The translations under genes and the position numbers were made by a program. Shown in pieces: positions 1 to 7,047 of a DNA stretch of 64,000 nucleotides. Origin of the DNA: an uncultured Myxococcales bacterium (GTDB taxonomy: Bacteria; Myxococcota_A; Polyangia; Polyangiales; Polyangiaceae); contig CALFEQ010000011.1 of NCBI GenBank assembly GCA_937949945.1, positions 1 to 64,000 on the forward strand, written 5' to 3'. The notes below the pieces were generated by a model. The model did no database searches. It was not told the origin of the DNA and saw only the letters and a list, made by a program, of their open reading frames with translations. How positions within the stretch are numbered: position 1 is the stretch's first letter; the number at the start of each line of letters is the position of its first letter.

Positions 1-70
1 GCGCGACGCCAACGGGCGTCGTCACGTCGATACCGTAGTCTCGTGCGAGCTGGCGCTCGTCGATTCTCAT
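1..70 (-). CDS. Unknown protein, N-terminus only (runs off left edge)
   Basis: The first 23 codons of a minus-strand gene are visible. It starts at ATG 70-68 with GGAGG placed 8 bases upstream and reads MRIDERQLARDYGIDV. The gene continues beyond the window, so no function can be assigned. The strong ribosome site and good codon use make it a real start. The stretch 71-250 between it and the DHH-motif gene holds no convincing gene; a 24-codon ORF (MMSHRQSRP...) overlaps the upstream stop but has no other support. Confidence 0.7.
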   Translation of the reverse strand, partial: MRIDERQLARDYGIDVTTPVGVA

Positions 71-250
71 CTTGCATCCTCCGTCAGGCTGAGATGGCGC
101 GCACGAACGCGCCGATACCGTCCAGCGCGTCGAGCGCGCTTAGTCCTCGCGAGCACCGCTCGCTCGTGGCCCGCCTTGGGCCTCACAGTGCCTCAAGCCC
201 GATGCCCCTCGGTTTTCCGAAGGGCACCGGGCGAGACTGTCGATGGCTCA

Positions 251-1276
251 TCATGGCAGGTACCCGCCCGCGAAGCCGCGGGCGGGGTCGCCGTAGATGC
301 CAGTGAGTCCCTGGGCAGGCGCCCAGGACTCGATGAACGCCTTGACCGTCTCGGGGGTTGTGTGCCCCCCGAGGACGATCTTCTTGCGGCCGTCGCGATC
401 GGCGACGGTCGCGAGGTAGGCGACGCCCTCTCGGGCTGCTGCCTCCGGCAGCTCGGGGATCGTGCGACCTCGGAGGTCGCACGATGCGAGCGCGGGAGTG
501 CAGTCGCCACATCCTGGCTCGAAGCCGAATGCGTGGTAGTCGCAGGCGAATGCCCCGCGGAGCTCAACCAGCGGAGCCCCGCGAAGCGCCTCGCGCGCCT
601 TCTCGACGTCCGCGAGGACGTCGGCGACCGAACGCTTTTGATACGCGGCGCGCGTCTCCGCGCGCCACCGCATGAGCGCGTCGGGATCGACACCCGGACA
701 CTCGCCGCGGTAGGCCGCGGCGAGGCAATGGTCGGCCGCCGCCGCGAGTACGAGCTCGCTGGGTACGCGGGCGAACGTATGGGCATCGAGTACGATGTCC
801 CATACGTCTTTGCCCCCTCGACCCACGCGGAGCCAAAAGACCCCGGTATAATCCACCGGCGATCCATCGGCGGCGTACTGCGGAGTCAGCGGGGCGGCAT
901 ATCCTGCCGCCATGCGGCGCCACGATGAGGGGATAGCGCCGAGGCGAGCCAGTGCCCGCAGGACCTGGCCGACCGAAGATGCGGCCAGGAACTCTCGAGG
1001 ATCCTGGCCGTAGCCAGGATCGCCCGGTCGATGGTGGTCGATGCGGACCACCACCTCATTCGTAAGTCCGTCCACCTCGCACTCGACGAGGTAGACGGTT
1101 GCGTCCGCCGGGGCCTCGGCGGACGTCTTGACCGCCTTGTAGGCGGTCGCCGGAGACACGCGCTCGCCGCTCGCGTCGAGCGCGTACGCGAAGGCCTCCC
1201 CCGTCGCGCGGAGGAGGTTCTCGATCTCGTTCATCTCGGGGTCTGCCGCCCCGAGGATCCAAAGGCGTTTGGTCAT
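251..1276 (-). CDS. DHH-motif protein, possible phosphoesterase-like
   Basis: A 341-residue soluble protein beginning MTKRLWILGAADPEM. About residue 90 it carries RIDHHRPGDPGYG, followed by EFLAASSVGQVL. A DHH triad followed by Pro-Gly-Asp is reminiscent of the DHH phosphoesterase superfamily (RecJ, c-di-AMP and nanoRNA hydrolases), where DHH is a metal ligand motif. The other superfamily motifs (DxD, DHHA1 GGGH-type) are not clear, although HTTPETVKAFI lies near the C-terminus. Assignment therefore rests on one motif. It is preceded by two strong GC hairpins (1322-1390) and is probably co-transcribed with the small gene at 1395-1646. Confidence 0.6.
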   Translation of the reverse strand: MTKRLWILGAADPEMNEIENLLRATGEAFAYALDASGERVSPATAYKAVKTSAEAPADATVYLVECEVDGLTNEVVVRIDHHRPGDPGYGQDPREFLAASSVGQVLRALARLGAIPSSWRRMAAGYAAPLTPQYAADGSPVDYTGVFWLRVGRGGKDVWDIVLDAHTFARVPSELVLAAAADHCLAAAYRGECPGVDPDALMRWRAETRAAYQKRSVADVLADVEKAREALRGAPLVELRGAFACDYHAFGFEPGCGDCTPALASCDLRGRTIPELPEAAAREGVAYLATVADRDGRKKIVLGGHTTPETVKAFIESWAPAQGLTGIYGDPARGFAGGYLP

Positions 1277-1321
1277 TGCCTATCTCCCCGGCGCTCCGTG
1301 GCGCCTCCGTGCGCGCTCCGT

Positions 1322-1390
1322 GCGCGCTGCGATGCCCCCGACCGCGCGTCGAGAGCATCGCAGCGCGCGCGGGCCAAAAGGCCCGCGCGC
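1322..1390. repeat. Two tandem GC-rich inverted repeats
   Basis: Between the genes at 251 and 1395 there is a perfect 14-bp inverted repeat (arms 1322-1335 and 1355-1368, 19-base loop), followed directly by a second about 11-bp repeat around 1365-1390 with an AAAA loop. On the minus strand the second has a TTTT loop rather than a trailing T-run. They could terminate or attenuate transcription leaving the 1395-1646 gene, or protect the mRNA of the DHH gene. Confidence 0.55.
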
Positions 1391-1394
1391 CCGC

Positions 1395-1646
1395 CTACGC
1401 TCGCTCCTTGACCAAGCCCAACTTCACCGCGAGCCGGTGAAGTTGGGTATTTGAAACCTTCGTCTTCACGGAGAGCATCGGCTCTCCGTGAAAGGTGCCG
1501 TCGTGGGTGCCGCAGCACTCAGGATCGCTGCACCCATTCATGAATTGGATGTCCGGAGGCGCTAGGTGCGCCTCCGGATCAAGGCTGGTCGAGTGAAGAT
1601 ACTCGACCAGCCGGATCGCGTTTCGTTGAACGAAACGATTGCTCAT
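1395..1646 (-). CDS. Unknown small protein with Cys-rich centre
   Basis: An 83-residue protein starting MSNRFVQRNAIRLVEYL. The start at 1646 is preferred over an in-frame ATG 21 bases further up because AGGGAG lies about 7 bases before it. The centre has CSDPECCGTHDG, a compact Cys/His cluster that could bind a metal. The C-terminus (VSNTQLHRLAVKLGLVK) looks like a short helix-turn-helix or helical hairpin. It lies directly downstream of the structured non-coding region at 1683-2125. Confidence 0.6.
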   Translation of the reverse strand: MSNRFVQRNAIRLVEYLHSTSLDPEAHLAPPDIQFMNGCSDPECCGTHDGTFHGEPMLSVKTKVSNTQLHRLAVKLGLVKERA

Positions 1647-1682
1647 CTCCGCTCTCCCTGCGGCCACCTGGCCGCGTATGTG

Positions 1683-2125
1683 GCCCGCACCGTGCGGGCG
1701 ACTCGGAGGGGCAGGCCGGAGTCGAACCGGCCGTTTCAGGACCTACTCCACAGCCCCGACTTCAGCGCCGCTCACCCGTCGGAGCGGTACACGCGACGCC
1801 TACACCAGCCTCTTCACACCGCTGGTCGCGGCCTGCCGTCTCGCAGGCTAATCCGGTCGGGTTTCCTTCCTCCACCGCGGTAGCGGCGGAATCCAGGATC
1901 ACCTTTCGGTGTCCTGGGCGGGACTCGCACCCGCACTTCCTTCCCGGGGGGTTTGGTGAGCCGGTTTTCCTTCCGGCCGGTCTCAGATGAGGCCGAGCTC
2001 GTCGGGCCGCTCGGGCGGCCCATCCTCATCGGTCCCCCGGCGCCAGAGGCAGCCGAGGGCCCACACCTGCTCGCCGCGCGTGAGGGCGGCGAGCCTGAAG
2101 AAAGGGGCGAGCCCTTTTCTTACCG
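1683..2125 (-). ncRNA. Large highly structured non-coding RNA candidate
   Basis: About 440 bases with no believable reading frame but nearly continuous hairpins. Plus-strand arm positions: 2098-2107/2112-2121 (10 bp); 2069-2076/2087-2094 (8 bp); 1986-1992/2024-2030 (7 bp) enclosing 2004-2010/2015-2021 (7 bp); 1957-1964/1977-1985 (8 bp, one bulge); 1918-1922/1930-1934 with a 7-base T-loop-like loop; 1893-1903/1908-1917 (10 bp, one bulge) closed by GAAA on the RNA; 1872-1878/1883-1889; 1831-1836/1843-1848; 1792-1796/1826-1830 enclosing 1805-1809/1821-1825; 1768-1773/1782-1787; 1714-1719/1727-1732 with loop TTCGACT; 1708-1712/1753-1757; and a terminal hairpin 1683-1699. A promoter-like element at 2131-2144 points into it. 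The two T-loops look like tRNA 3' halves, but no matching 5' halves, D-arms or anticodon arms exist. It resembles in style the large ornate phage RNAs (GOLLD, ROOL); membership of either is not claimed. Confidence 0.55.
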
Positions 2126-2130
2126 AATCT

Positions 2131-2144
2131 CTTATACCCGGTTT
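2131..2144 (-). promoter_or_regulatory. Promoter-like element (GGGTATAAG variant)
   Basis: On the minus strand it reads AAACCGGGTATAAG, one base different in the core from the GGGATAAG element found before protein genes elsewhere in the window. No start codon with a ribosome site follows; the next thing downstream is the structured region 1683-2125, so it probably drives that RNA. Confidence 0.5.
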
Positions 2145-2216
2145 CTCAGTACGGTTGCGTGCCGCTGGATGTGCAGACCGAGCGCGAAGACGCTGCCCAG
2201 CACGACGCCAAGGGCG

Positions 2217-5216
2217 TCATCCGATGCTCCCAACTGGCGGGTCGATGTTGGGCGTCTCGTCGAGGTCGGGCGTCTCGATCTCGTAGTCGATGCTCTCGCT
2301 CGAGCCGACGAGTGGGCTCTGGGTACGCGCGTCGCGATCAGTCTTGCGCACGGGTAGGTCGTTCATGGCCACCTGACGCACGGCCTTCTGCAGGTTGCCG
2401 GCGTAGCTCACCTCGTCCTGGTCCAGGCCGAAGAACGTGGTGAAGCGGCAGTCGAGGAGAAAGTCGACGGCGCGATCAGCGCCCTTCTCCTTGAAGGCCT
2501 TCACGAGCGCGTCGGCCTCGGCGACGAAGGGCGTGGTGTAGCTGCCGAGGATGCTCTCGAGCGTCGCCTCGGGGTCGGCGTTCATCTGCGTGGCTCCGGC
2601 GATCGTGAGGATGGCGAGGAGCTCGTTCAGCCGGTTCTCCGCCGCGCCGACGTCGCTGTCGGTGGGGTTCTCGTTGGCGAGCAGCGGGTTGATGAAGCGG
2701 TTCAGGTCGATGAAGTAGGCCCGCACCTGCGCATCCCGGAGCTTGAGCCATGCCTTGAGGCGCGCGCTGTACTCCTCGAACGAGATGACCCGGTCGGTCC
2801 GCAGCTTGGCGATCGGCAAGGTGTTGCCGCCGAAGGTGTACGAGCCCTGCGAGCGCACGACGCCGTCCATCTCGACAACGGTGTCGGTGAACTGGCGAAC
2901 GACCACGCGTTCGAAGTCGGGCGTCTCGAGGTTGCTCTCGTAGAACTCGATGTAGTCGCCGTCTTCGAGGTCGGTGGGACGGCTGGGGAGCCGGAAGTAC
3001 TTGGTCGTTCCGAGCTCGGCGTGCGGGCCCTCTGTGGTCATGAAGACCTTGAGCGGGTCGTAGAGCTCGATCGCGCTCGCCAGGGTCTTCGTCTTCGAGA
3101 AGAACGCCAGGCCCTCCCAGCCCACGTCTCCGACCATGAAGAGCGGCTCGTTGAAGCCGTCCCGGTAGATGGGGGCGACGGTGCGGCACTTGAACTGGAA
3201 GGGGATGGTCGGGTGCACCGTGTCGACGAAGTACTTGCCGCTGTTCGGGCCCGTCGTGACGTTCACCACCATGTCAGGGGCGATGCCCGGCCCGCCGCTC
3301 GGGCCGAGCTCCACGAGCCCCGAGCCGGCCGTCACCGGGCCAGCGAAGGTCACGGTGAGGACCGAGCCCGTCTGGCTCGTCACGACGCCCACCTCGCCCG
3401 GTTCCATGCCCTCCCGGAGGCAGACCGTCTGCCCCACGAAGCTCCCCACGACGTCATCTTCGAGGGTTACGGTCACCCCTACCGTCCCCGCGTCCCACGT
3501 AGCGTTCCCACGGTGAGTGTACAAGACCATCGTGAAGGGATCGCTCGGCTCGGTGCGAAGAAGGGCGCCTTCCGCGAAGGGGCGGAAGTACGTCTCGGCG
3601 CGCACGGTCTTCGAGTTGGCCGTGATGAAGGTGGCCAGGATGTCGGCGTCGGTCGGCTTGGAGTAGCCGATGAGGTTGCCGAACATGCCGAGGGTGATGC
3701 CGGTGTCCTGCTGGACGCTCGTGAGCGGAGCGAGCTGCACCACGTCCTTGTTCTGCACCGAGGCGAGCTTGTCCGAGGGCACGATACGCACGCGCCGGGT
3801 GGGGGCGCCGTAGCGGATCCGGGCGGTCGGGCCGGTGAGCGGAGCGCCGTCGACCGTGATCTGCTGCGGGTTCGCCACCGAGGGCGTAACGGCAGTGACG
3901 GTGCGGGTGATGCCGGCGTCGGGGCCGAAGTAGAAGTCCACCTCGTCGCCGACGTTCACGCTGTTCGGCGGGAACTGGCCGAAGGCGAGGGTGAGATTGT
4001 TGCCCGAGACCTGGACCTCCCCGTCGTACATGAGCGGGAAGAAGTAGGCCTCGCCGACGAAGCCAGAGCCAGCAAGGCCGGCCGTGATGTCCGCCACGAC
4101 CTGAGCGGGCGTGCGCGCGGCGCCAGCGGTCAGGATGCAGACGTAGGGGGTACCGTTCACCAGCACCCGGAGCTCGTCGTTCGTTCCGGCGTTGATGTTG
4201 AACGGCCCCGCGCGCGTGCCTTCGATCTTCGCCACCTGGCTCAGCGGCAAGTACATCTGGACGGACGGGGGGCTAGGGAAAGAAGGGGCGCCGTCGAGCC
4301 AGAGGCTCAGCACGTTGGTCGAAGTACTGGCGTCGGTGCCTGCCACGAGTGCGTACGGGCCGACCTTCTCCGTCCGCAAGAAGGCCTCGTTTGCCGGGCG
4401 CTCGGCGTCGCTGAAGGGCAAGCCCGTCCCGGTCAGGTTGGCGAGATCGGAGGGCGGGGAGAAAGAGCCGAAACGCTTCACCACCGCCTTCGTCCCGAGG
4501 CACTCGAGCACCGTGTCGCGCAGAACAGCGAGCCGCTCGGTTTCCGTCATTGCCTCGAGCTGGTCCACCCGAGCATCCAGCATCTGGCGCGCTCGGGAGA
4601 TGACCCCGCCGCTCACGAGGGAGGGGAGGTTGAGCCGCCTGTAGTCGTTCAGCGCCTCCGAGATGTAACCCACGCGCGCCACAATCGCGTTCATGGCGTC
4701 CTCGAGCGCCTTCACGGCGGCAGGGATCCGACCGCGCGCTTCACTCGGCGTGGGGACGATGCCCGTCGCGTCCCTGATGTTCGAGCCGACCGCCCCGAGG
4801 AAGCGGTCGATGTTCGCGTTGAAGCGCTGATAGGCCGGCACCTTCGTCACGTCCCTCGGCGGCCCGTTCTTCGTCACGGCGCTCTCGAGCTCGAAAAGAG
4901 CAGCTCGGGCGTTGGCAAGCGGCGTCACGTCCTTGACCGGAAGTACACGCCGACGAAGAACGCCCACGAGCCCGAGCAACTCTTGAATGCTCTCCGCCAC
5001 GCTGCTTACTTGCTCTTCCAGGCGGCTCGTACCCAAAAAGGCGAAGTAGTACGGGGTCTTCTGGTACAACAAGAAGACCCCGGCCGCTGCCTCCTGGACG
5101 TCGTTGAAAGTAATGTCCGTTCTTCTCACCCCCAAGGTGTCGTAGGGCCTCCGGATACTGGACCGGACGAGCCGCTCGATGACACCTTCGATTTCTTCGG
5201 GGGTGAACGTGGCCAT
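2217..5216 (-). CDS. Large virion structural protein (999 aa)
   Basis: A 999-residue protein starting MATFTPEEIEGVIERL. Residues about 1-280 are helical with leucine heptads; the middle (about 300-780) is beta-rich with domain-like units, e.g. ELRVLVNGTPYVC followed by AGAARTPAQVVADI and NNLTLAFGQ, resembling the repeat unit inserted in the tail sheath at 54351-58088. The C-terminal 200 residues are helical again and end acidic (IETPDLDETPNIDP). Size, repeats and position after the tail genes point to a baseplate or tail-associated protein; the exact role is unknown. AGGA 8 bases before ATG 5216 is the only ribosome site. No terminator sits directly at its end; the hairpin at 2098-2121 lies about 100 bases downstream. 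Confidence 0.75.
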   Translation of the reverse strand: MATFTPEEIEGVIERLVRSSIRRPYDTLGVRRTDITFNDVQEAAAGVFLLYQKTPYYFAFLGTSRLEEQVSSVAESIQELLGLVGVLRRRVLPVKDVTPLANARAALFELESAVTKNGPPRDVTKVPAYQRFNANIDRFLGAVGSNIRDATGIVPTPSEARGRIPAAVKALEDAMNAIVARVGYISEALNDYRRLNLPSLVSGGVISRARQMLDARVDQLEAMTETERLAVLRDTVLECLGTKAVVKRFGSFSPPSDLANLTGTGLPFSDAERPANEAFLRTEKVGPYALVAGTDASTSTNVLSLWLDGAPSFPSPPSVQMYLPLSQVAKIEGTRAGPFNINAGTNDELRVLVNGTPYVCILTAGAARTPAQVVADITAGLAGSGFVGEAYFFPLMYDGEVQVSGNNLTLAFGQFPPNSVNVGDEVDFYFGPDAGITRTVTAVTPSVANPQQITVDGAPLTGPTARIRYGAPTRRVRIVPSDKLASVQNKDVVQLAPLTSVQQDTGITLGMFGNLIGYSKPTDADILATFITANSKTVRAETYFRPFAEGALLRTEPSDPFTMVLYTHRGNATWDAGTVGVTVTLEDDVVGSFVGQTVCLREGMEPGEVGVVTSQTGSVLTVTFAGPVTAGSGLVELGPSGGPGIAPDMVVNVTTGPNSGKYFVDTVHPTIPFQFKCRTVAPIYRDGFNEPLFMVGDVGWEGLAFFSKTKTLASAIELYDPLKVFMTTEGPHAELGTTKYFRLPSRPTDLEDGDYIEFYESNLETPDFERVVVRQFTDTVVEMDGVVRSQGSYTFGGNTLPIAKLRTDRVISFEEYSARLKAWLKLRDAQVRAYFIDLNRFINPLLANENPTDSDVGAAENRLNELLAILTIAGATQMNADPEATLESILGSYTTPFVAEADALVKAFKEKGADRAVDFLLDCRFTTFFGLDQDEVSYAGNLQKAVRQVAMNDLPVRKTDRDARTQSPLVGSSESIDYEIETPDLDETPNIDPPVGSIG

Positions 5217-5245
5217 GTGGGAATCCTATCTGGGTGGGGACTAGA

Positions 5246-5285
5246 AAGAGAGGATTGTCCCTCTCTTGGTGACCCGAAGGGTCAC
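5246..5285 (-). terminator. Double hairpin terminator
   Basis: Two adjacent hairpins: 5246-5253/5260-5267 (8 bp) and GTGACCC/GGGTCAC at 5269-5285, the latter overlapping the stop codon of the gene at 5282. On the minus strand the first is followed by TTTCTAGTCCCC, a variant of the tail seen after other hairpins in this window. It would end the 5282-5850 unit before the 999-aa gene. Confidence 0.6.
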
Positions 5286-5599
5286 TCGAAGTTCAGCTCC
5301 TGCGGGTAGCGGCGAAGTGCTCCGCGAGATTCTACGCAGTGCTTCTCGGGCAGGTTGAACACCCCATGCCCCTCAAACTGCACGGTAACGAGGGAACCCT
5401 CAGGGGGATCCGTGAGGACAACACCAACGAGTCCACGGAGCTCAGGGATCTTCTCCGGGTGCATGTACTGGACGCGCATGCCTCTGGTGAGGCGTCTTTT
5501 GTTGTACTCACCGCGCATCATGCGCTCGAGTTGCTCGATGGCGAAGTCCTCGTCCCACACCGCCAAGGACGCCGGAGGGAGCGGGCCGATGACCTTCAC
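5282..5599 (-). CDS. Unknown protein (105 aa), possible SH3-like barrel
   Basis: The gene starts with GTG at 5599, overlapping the stop of the preceding gene as GTGA, with GAGGAAG just upstream. The product begins (M)KVIGPLPPASLAVWDED; its second half (GMRVQYMHPEKIPEL, GLVGVVLTDPPEGS, VTVQFEGHGVFNL) reads like a small beta-barrel of the KOW/SH3 type, in which G-V-V and V-x-F-x-G strands recur. That fold is an inference. Short in-frame extensions upstream are overlaps with the neighbour. Confidence 0.65.
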   Translation of the reverse strand: MKVIGPLPPASLAVWDEDFAIEQLERMMRGEYNKRRLTRGMRVQYMHPEKIPELRGLVGVVLTDPPEGSLVTVQFEGHGVFNLPEKHCVESRGALRRYPQELNFE

Positions 5600-5850
5600 G
5601 GCTTCCTCTTGGCGCCGCGCTTCTTCTTGGCCGCACGCTTGGGAGGCGGGGAAGGCGGATCCGGTTGGAGCGCCTTGTTCTTCTCCGGCTCGAGGAGCTC
5701 GGGGATGCACTTGCAGGGCTGCCCGAGGCGGGCGATTGCCGTGCCGCACTCCTTGCAGCGCCAGGGCGTGGTGCTGCCGAGGGGCGAGGCGTAGATGGCG
5801 TCTTCGAGGCGATCGCGTTCGAGAAAGCTGTCTTCGATCGGTTTGGCCAT
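5596..5850 (-). CDS. Small zinc-finger protein with Lys-rich tail
   Basis: An 84-residue product starting MAKPIEDSFLERDRL, with GGAGG 10 bases before ATG 5850. It has CKECG followed by CKC (residues about 33-48), a likely four-Cys zinc site, and ends in a basic tail (PKRAAKKKRGAKRKP), suggesting nucleic-acid contact. It is the first gene after a promoter-like element at 5872-5884 and is coupled to the next gene by a GTGA overlap. Confidence 0.7.
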   Translation of the reverse strand: MAKPIEDSFLERDRLEDAIYASPLGSTTPWRCKECGTAIARLGQPCKCIPELLEPEKNKALQPDPPSPPPKRAAKKKRGAKRKP

Positions 5851-5871
5851 GTAGAAGTGACCTCCGGCCCT

Positions 5872-5884
5872 CTTATCCCTCATC
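5872..5884 (-). promoter_or_regulatory. Promoter-like element GAGGGATAAG
   Basis: A core GGGATAAG (5872-5879 on the minus strand) followed after 12 bases by the GGAGG ribosome site of the gene starting at 5850. It matches the recurrent element of this genome. Confidence 0.6.
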
Positions 5885-5982
5885 TCGGGACGGGCTGACA
5901 GCTCGGGTCGTGCCCGTGCTCGAGAGAGCAGACATCGCCGCCGAACCTGCAGCGCATGGCGCGATGGTACCAGGGGCTAAAA

Positions 5983-6004
5983 GAAGAGGGCCAAGACCCT
6001 CTTC
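5983..6004 (-). terminator. Terminator hairpin with TTTTAGCCCC tail
   Basis: Perfect 8-bp arms (5983-5990 and 5997-6004) with a 6-base loop; on the minus strand followed by TTTTAGCCCCTGG. It lies just after the 50-residue membrane-protein gene ending at 6014. The same hairpin-plus-tail module recurs at 7910, 31719, 32684 and 49636. Confidence 0.7.
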
Positions 6005-6013
6005 CTTCGCCGG

Positions 6014-6166
6014 TCAGTTCCAGACGCTCGGTGCCGTGCGGCACAGCAGCATCTGTGTAAAGATGTCCTCGAGCTGGGACCCGAGGTACGGAGGGAACTC
6101 CTCCGGCGTGGCAATGAAGGCGAAGAGTGACAAGTTGAAGAAGAGCATGAGGTAAGGGTTCAACAT
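6014..6166 (-). CDS. Small membrane protein (50 aa)
   Basis: Starts MLNPYLMLFFNLSLF with AAGGAGG 8 bases upstream, immediately below a promoter-like element. Residues 4-20 form one hydrophobic segment; the rest is soluble (FPPYLGSQLEDIF). It is a one-gene transcription unit with its own promoter and terminator. Function unknown; a lysis or superinfection role would be typical for such a unit but there is no direct evidence. Confidence 0.6.
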   Translation of the reverse strand: MLNPYLMLFFNLSLFAFIATPEEFPPYLGSQLEDIFTQMLLCRTAPSVWN

Positions 6167-6186
6167 GAAGTAGCCTCCTTCCATTG

Positions 6187-6203
6187 TTCTTATCCCTGGA
6201 AAG
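6187..6203 (-). promoter_or_regulatory. Promoter-like element, full form
   Basis: Minus strand TTTCCAGGGATAAGAAC, the fullest form of the recurring element, ending about 20 bases before ATG 6166 and directly before its ribosome site. Confidence 0.65.
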
Positions 6204-6254
6204 AGGCACTTTTTGCTCTTCCCATTGAGCCCCTGCCGAGGGCTACCATGGAAG

Positions 6255-6437
6255 ATGCGCTCTCGGCTCAGGAAGTCTGCTCTGGCTGTCCTCACCCTCC
6301 TCCAGCTCGAAGCCTGCATCAAGAGGCACCTGCCACCGGAGGACTACGGGATCATCGAGGTCACGACGTGCCGTTCTACGGACGCTGGAGACGAAGAGCT
6401 CAGAGAAGCCCTTGATAGCGCATCGACTGCTCGATGA
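6255..6437 (+). CDS. Possible small lipoprotein
   Basis: A 60-codon plus-strand frame: MRSRLRKSALAVLTLLQLEAC gives a basic start, a hydrophobic core and a lipobox-like LEAC, followed by a soluble tail (DYGIIEVTTCRSTDAG). The codons use GC-rich third positions as real genes here do. Against it: no clear ribosome site, and its last 38 bases overlap the convergent gene at 6400-6645. If real it could be an outer-membrane spanin subunit, but no partner gene is seen. Confidence 0.3.
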   Translation: MRSRLRKSALAVLTLLQLEACIKRHLPPEDYGIIEVTTCRSTDAGDEELREALDSASTAR

Positions 6438-6645
6438 ACTGATCGAAGTCGACCTTCCCGAGCAGCACTCCCTTGGCGCAGACAACCAGTTCCCAGAGAT
6501 TGGTGGGCAGCCCTGGCAGTCGCTCCAGAGAGGACAAGAGGGACACGACGTCTTCGAGGCCCCTATCCTCGTAGCTCTCCAGAGTCTTGGACTCCTTTTC
6601 GTAACCCGTGTGCCAGAAGGACGACGACCTGAGTACAAGCCTCAA
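6400..6645 (-). CDS. Unknown protein (about 81 aa)
   Basis: An open frame with good codon use, ending KVDFDQFIEQSMRYQGLL. The only in-frame start is TTG at 6645, just after a stop, with no ribosome site; it begins 34 bases after a tRNA gene. Helical, leucine-rich (DVVSLLSSLERLPGLP). Function unknown. Confidence 0.45.
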   Translation of the reverse strand: MRLVLRSSSFWHTGYEKESKTLESYEDRGLEDVVSLLSSLERLPGLPTNLWELVVCAKGVLLGKVDFDQFIEQSMRYQGLL

Positions 6646-6679
6646 GCCGTCGTACTACACACCCGCTTTGAACAAGTAG

Positions 6680-6754
6680 CTCGCTCCCAGGGGCTCGAAC
6701 CCTGGACCTGCCGGGTCTATAGGCCGGCTGCTCTGCCAACTGAGCTAGGAGCGC
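6680..6754 (-). tRNA. tRNA, anticodon uncertain (9-base anticodon loop)
   Basis: A clear cloverleaf on the minus strand: acceptor GCGCTCC pairs with GGAGCGA (six pairs plus a G-A at the end), T8-A9, D-arm GCTC/GAGC, anticodon stem GCCGG/CCGGC, variable loop AGGTC, and T-arm CAGGG TTCGAGC CCCTG. CCA is not encoded. With the standard stem the anticodon loop is nine bases, CCTATAGAC; if the terminal C-C is stacked as a mismatch, the seven-base loop CTATAGA would put ATA at 34-36 (Tyr-type). TAT (Ile) is another possible reading. Confidence 0.8.
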
Positions 6755-7044
6755 TTGGTGGGGCCGGGTGGACTCGAACCATCGACCTCTCGCCGCATCC
6801 GCAACGAGTGCTCTTTGCGGCCCTTCATCTTCGCGCGGCAGGCTTTGCAGGTCACCTTCTCGCGCTTGAACGTATAGAACCGCTCGTCGTCAGCGCGGTA
6901 GATCGCATGCCGCTCGAGCGAGCGCTGGATGAGGGTGATGCGCCCCCATGAAGGCATCACACAGGAGTCGTCGCAGAGGATGTGGACGTCGGGCTGGCTT
7001 GCCCAATCCGAGAAGTGCACCGTGAGATCGAGCAGCGGGGCCAC
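6745..7044 (-). CDS. Unknown protein with CxxC, C-terminus overlaps tRNA-like gene
   Basis: GTG start at 7044, 11 bases after GAGGAG and next to the stop of the preceding gene. The first 70 residues (LLDLTVHFSDWASQ, DVHILCDDSCVMPS, EKVTCKACRAKMKG) look natural; CDDSC plus CKAC gives a likely four-Cys metal site. The last ~27 residues are encoded by the tRNA-like sequence 6756-6824 and are probably incidental read-through. Confidence 0.55.
   Translation of the reverse strand: MAPLLDLTVHFSDWASQPDVHILCDDSCVMPSWGRITLIQRSLERHAIYRADDERFYTFKREKVTCKACRAKMKGRKEHSLRMRREVDGSSPPGPTKRS
6756..6824 (-). tRNA. tRNA-like gene lacking half of the D-arm
   Basis: One base upstream of the previous tRNA. It has acceptor arms AGGGCCG/CGGCCCC followed by ACCA (encoded CCA), a T-arm with loop TTCGAGT, variable loop AGGTC, and CTCG/CGAG for the anticodon stem around TTGCGGATGCGG. 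Only about 34 bases lie between the acceptor and the T-arm, so the 5' half of the D-arm is missing. It may be a degenerate tRNA (GCG, Arg-type, if functional). It overlaps the 3' end of the protein gene at 6745-7044. Confidence 0.4.
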
Positions 7045-7047
7045 GGC

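Noticed and set aside
1708..1935. Two tRNA 3' halves (T-arm plus acceptor-like tails) at 1708-1732 and 1911-1934
   Set aside because: No matching 5' acceptor, D-arm or anticodon arm lies at the right distance, and both fit better as hairpins of the larger folded RNA. tmRNA and RNase P RNA were considered, but their signature sequences are absent.
3021..5309. A 762-codon plus-strand open frame
   Set aside because: It is antisense to the 999-aa structural gene; its product is almost all Arg/Glu/Val with no start context. Such shadows are expected at this GC content.
6140..6210. Peptide FPGIRTMEGG and similar (GIRT) repeated in several frames
   Set aside because: It is the translation of the promoter-like element and ribosome site in one frame, not a protein repeat.
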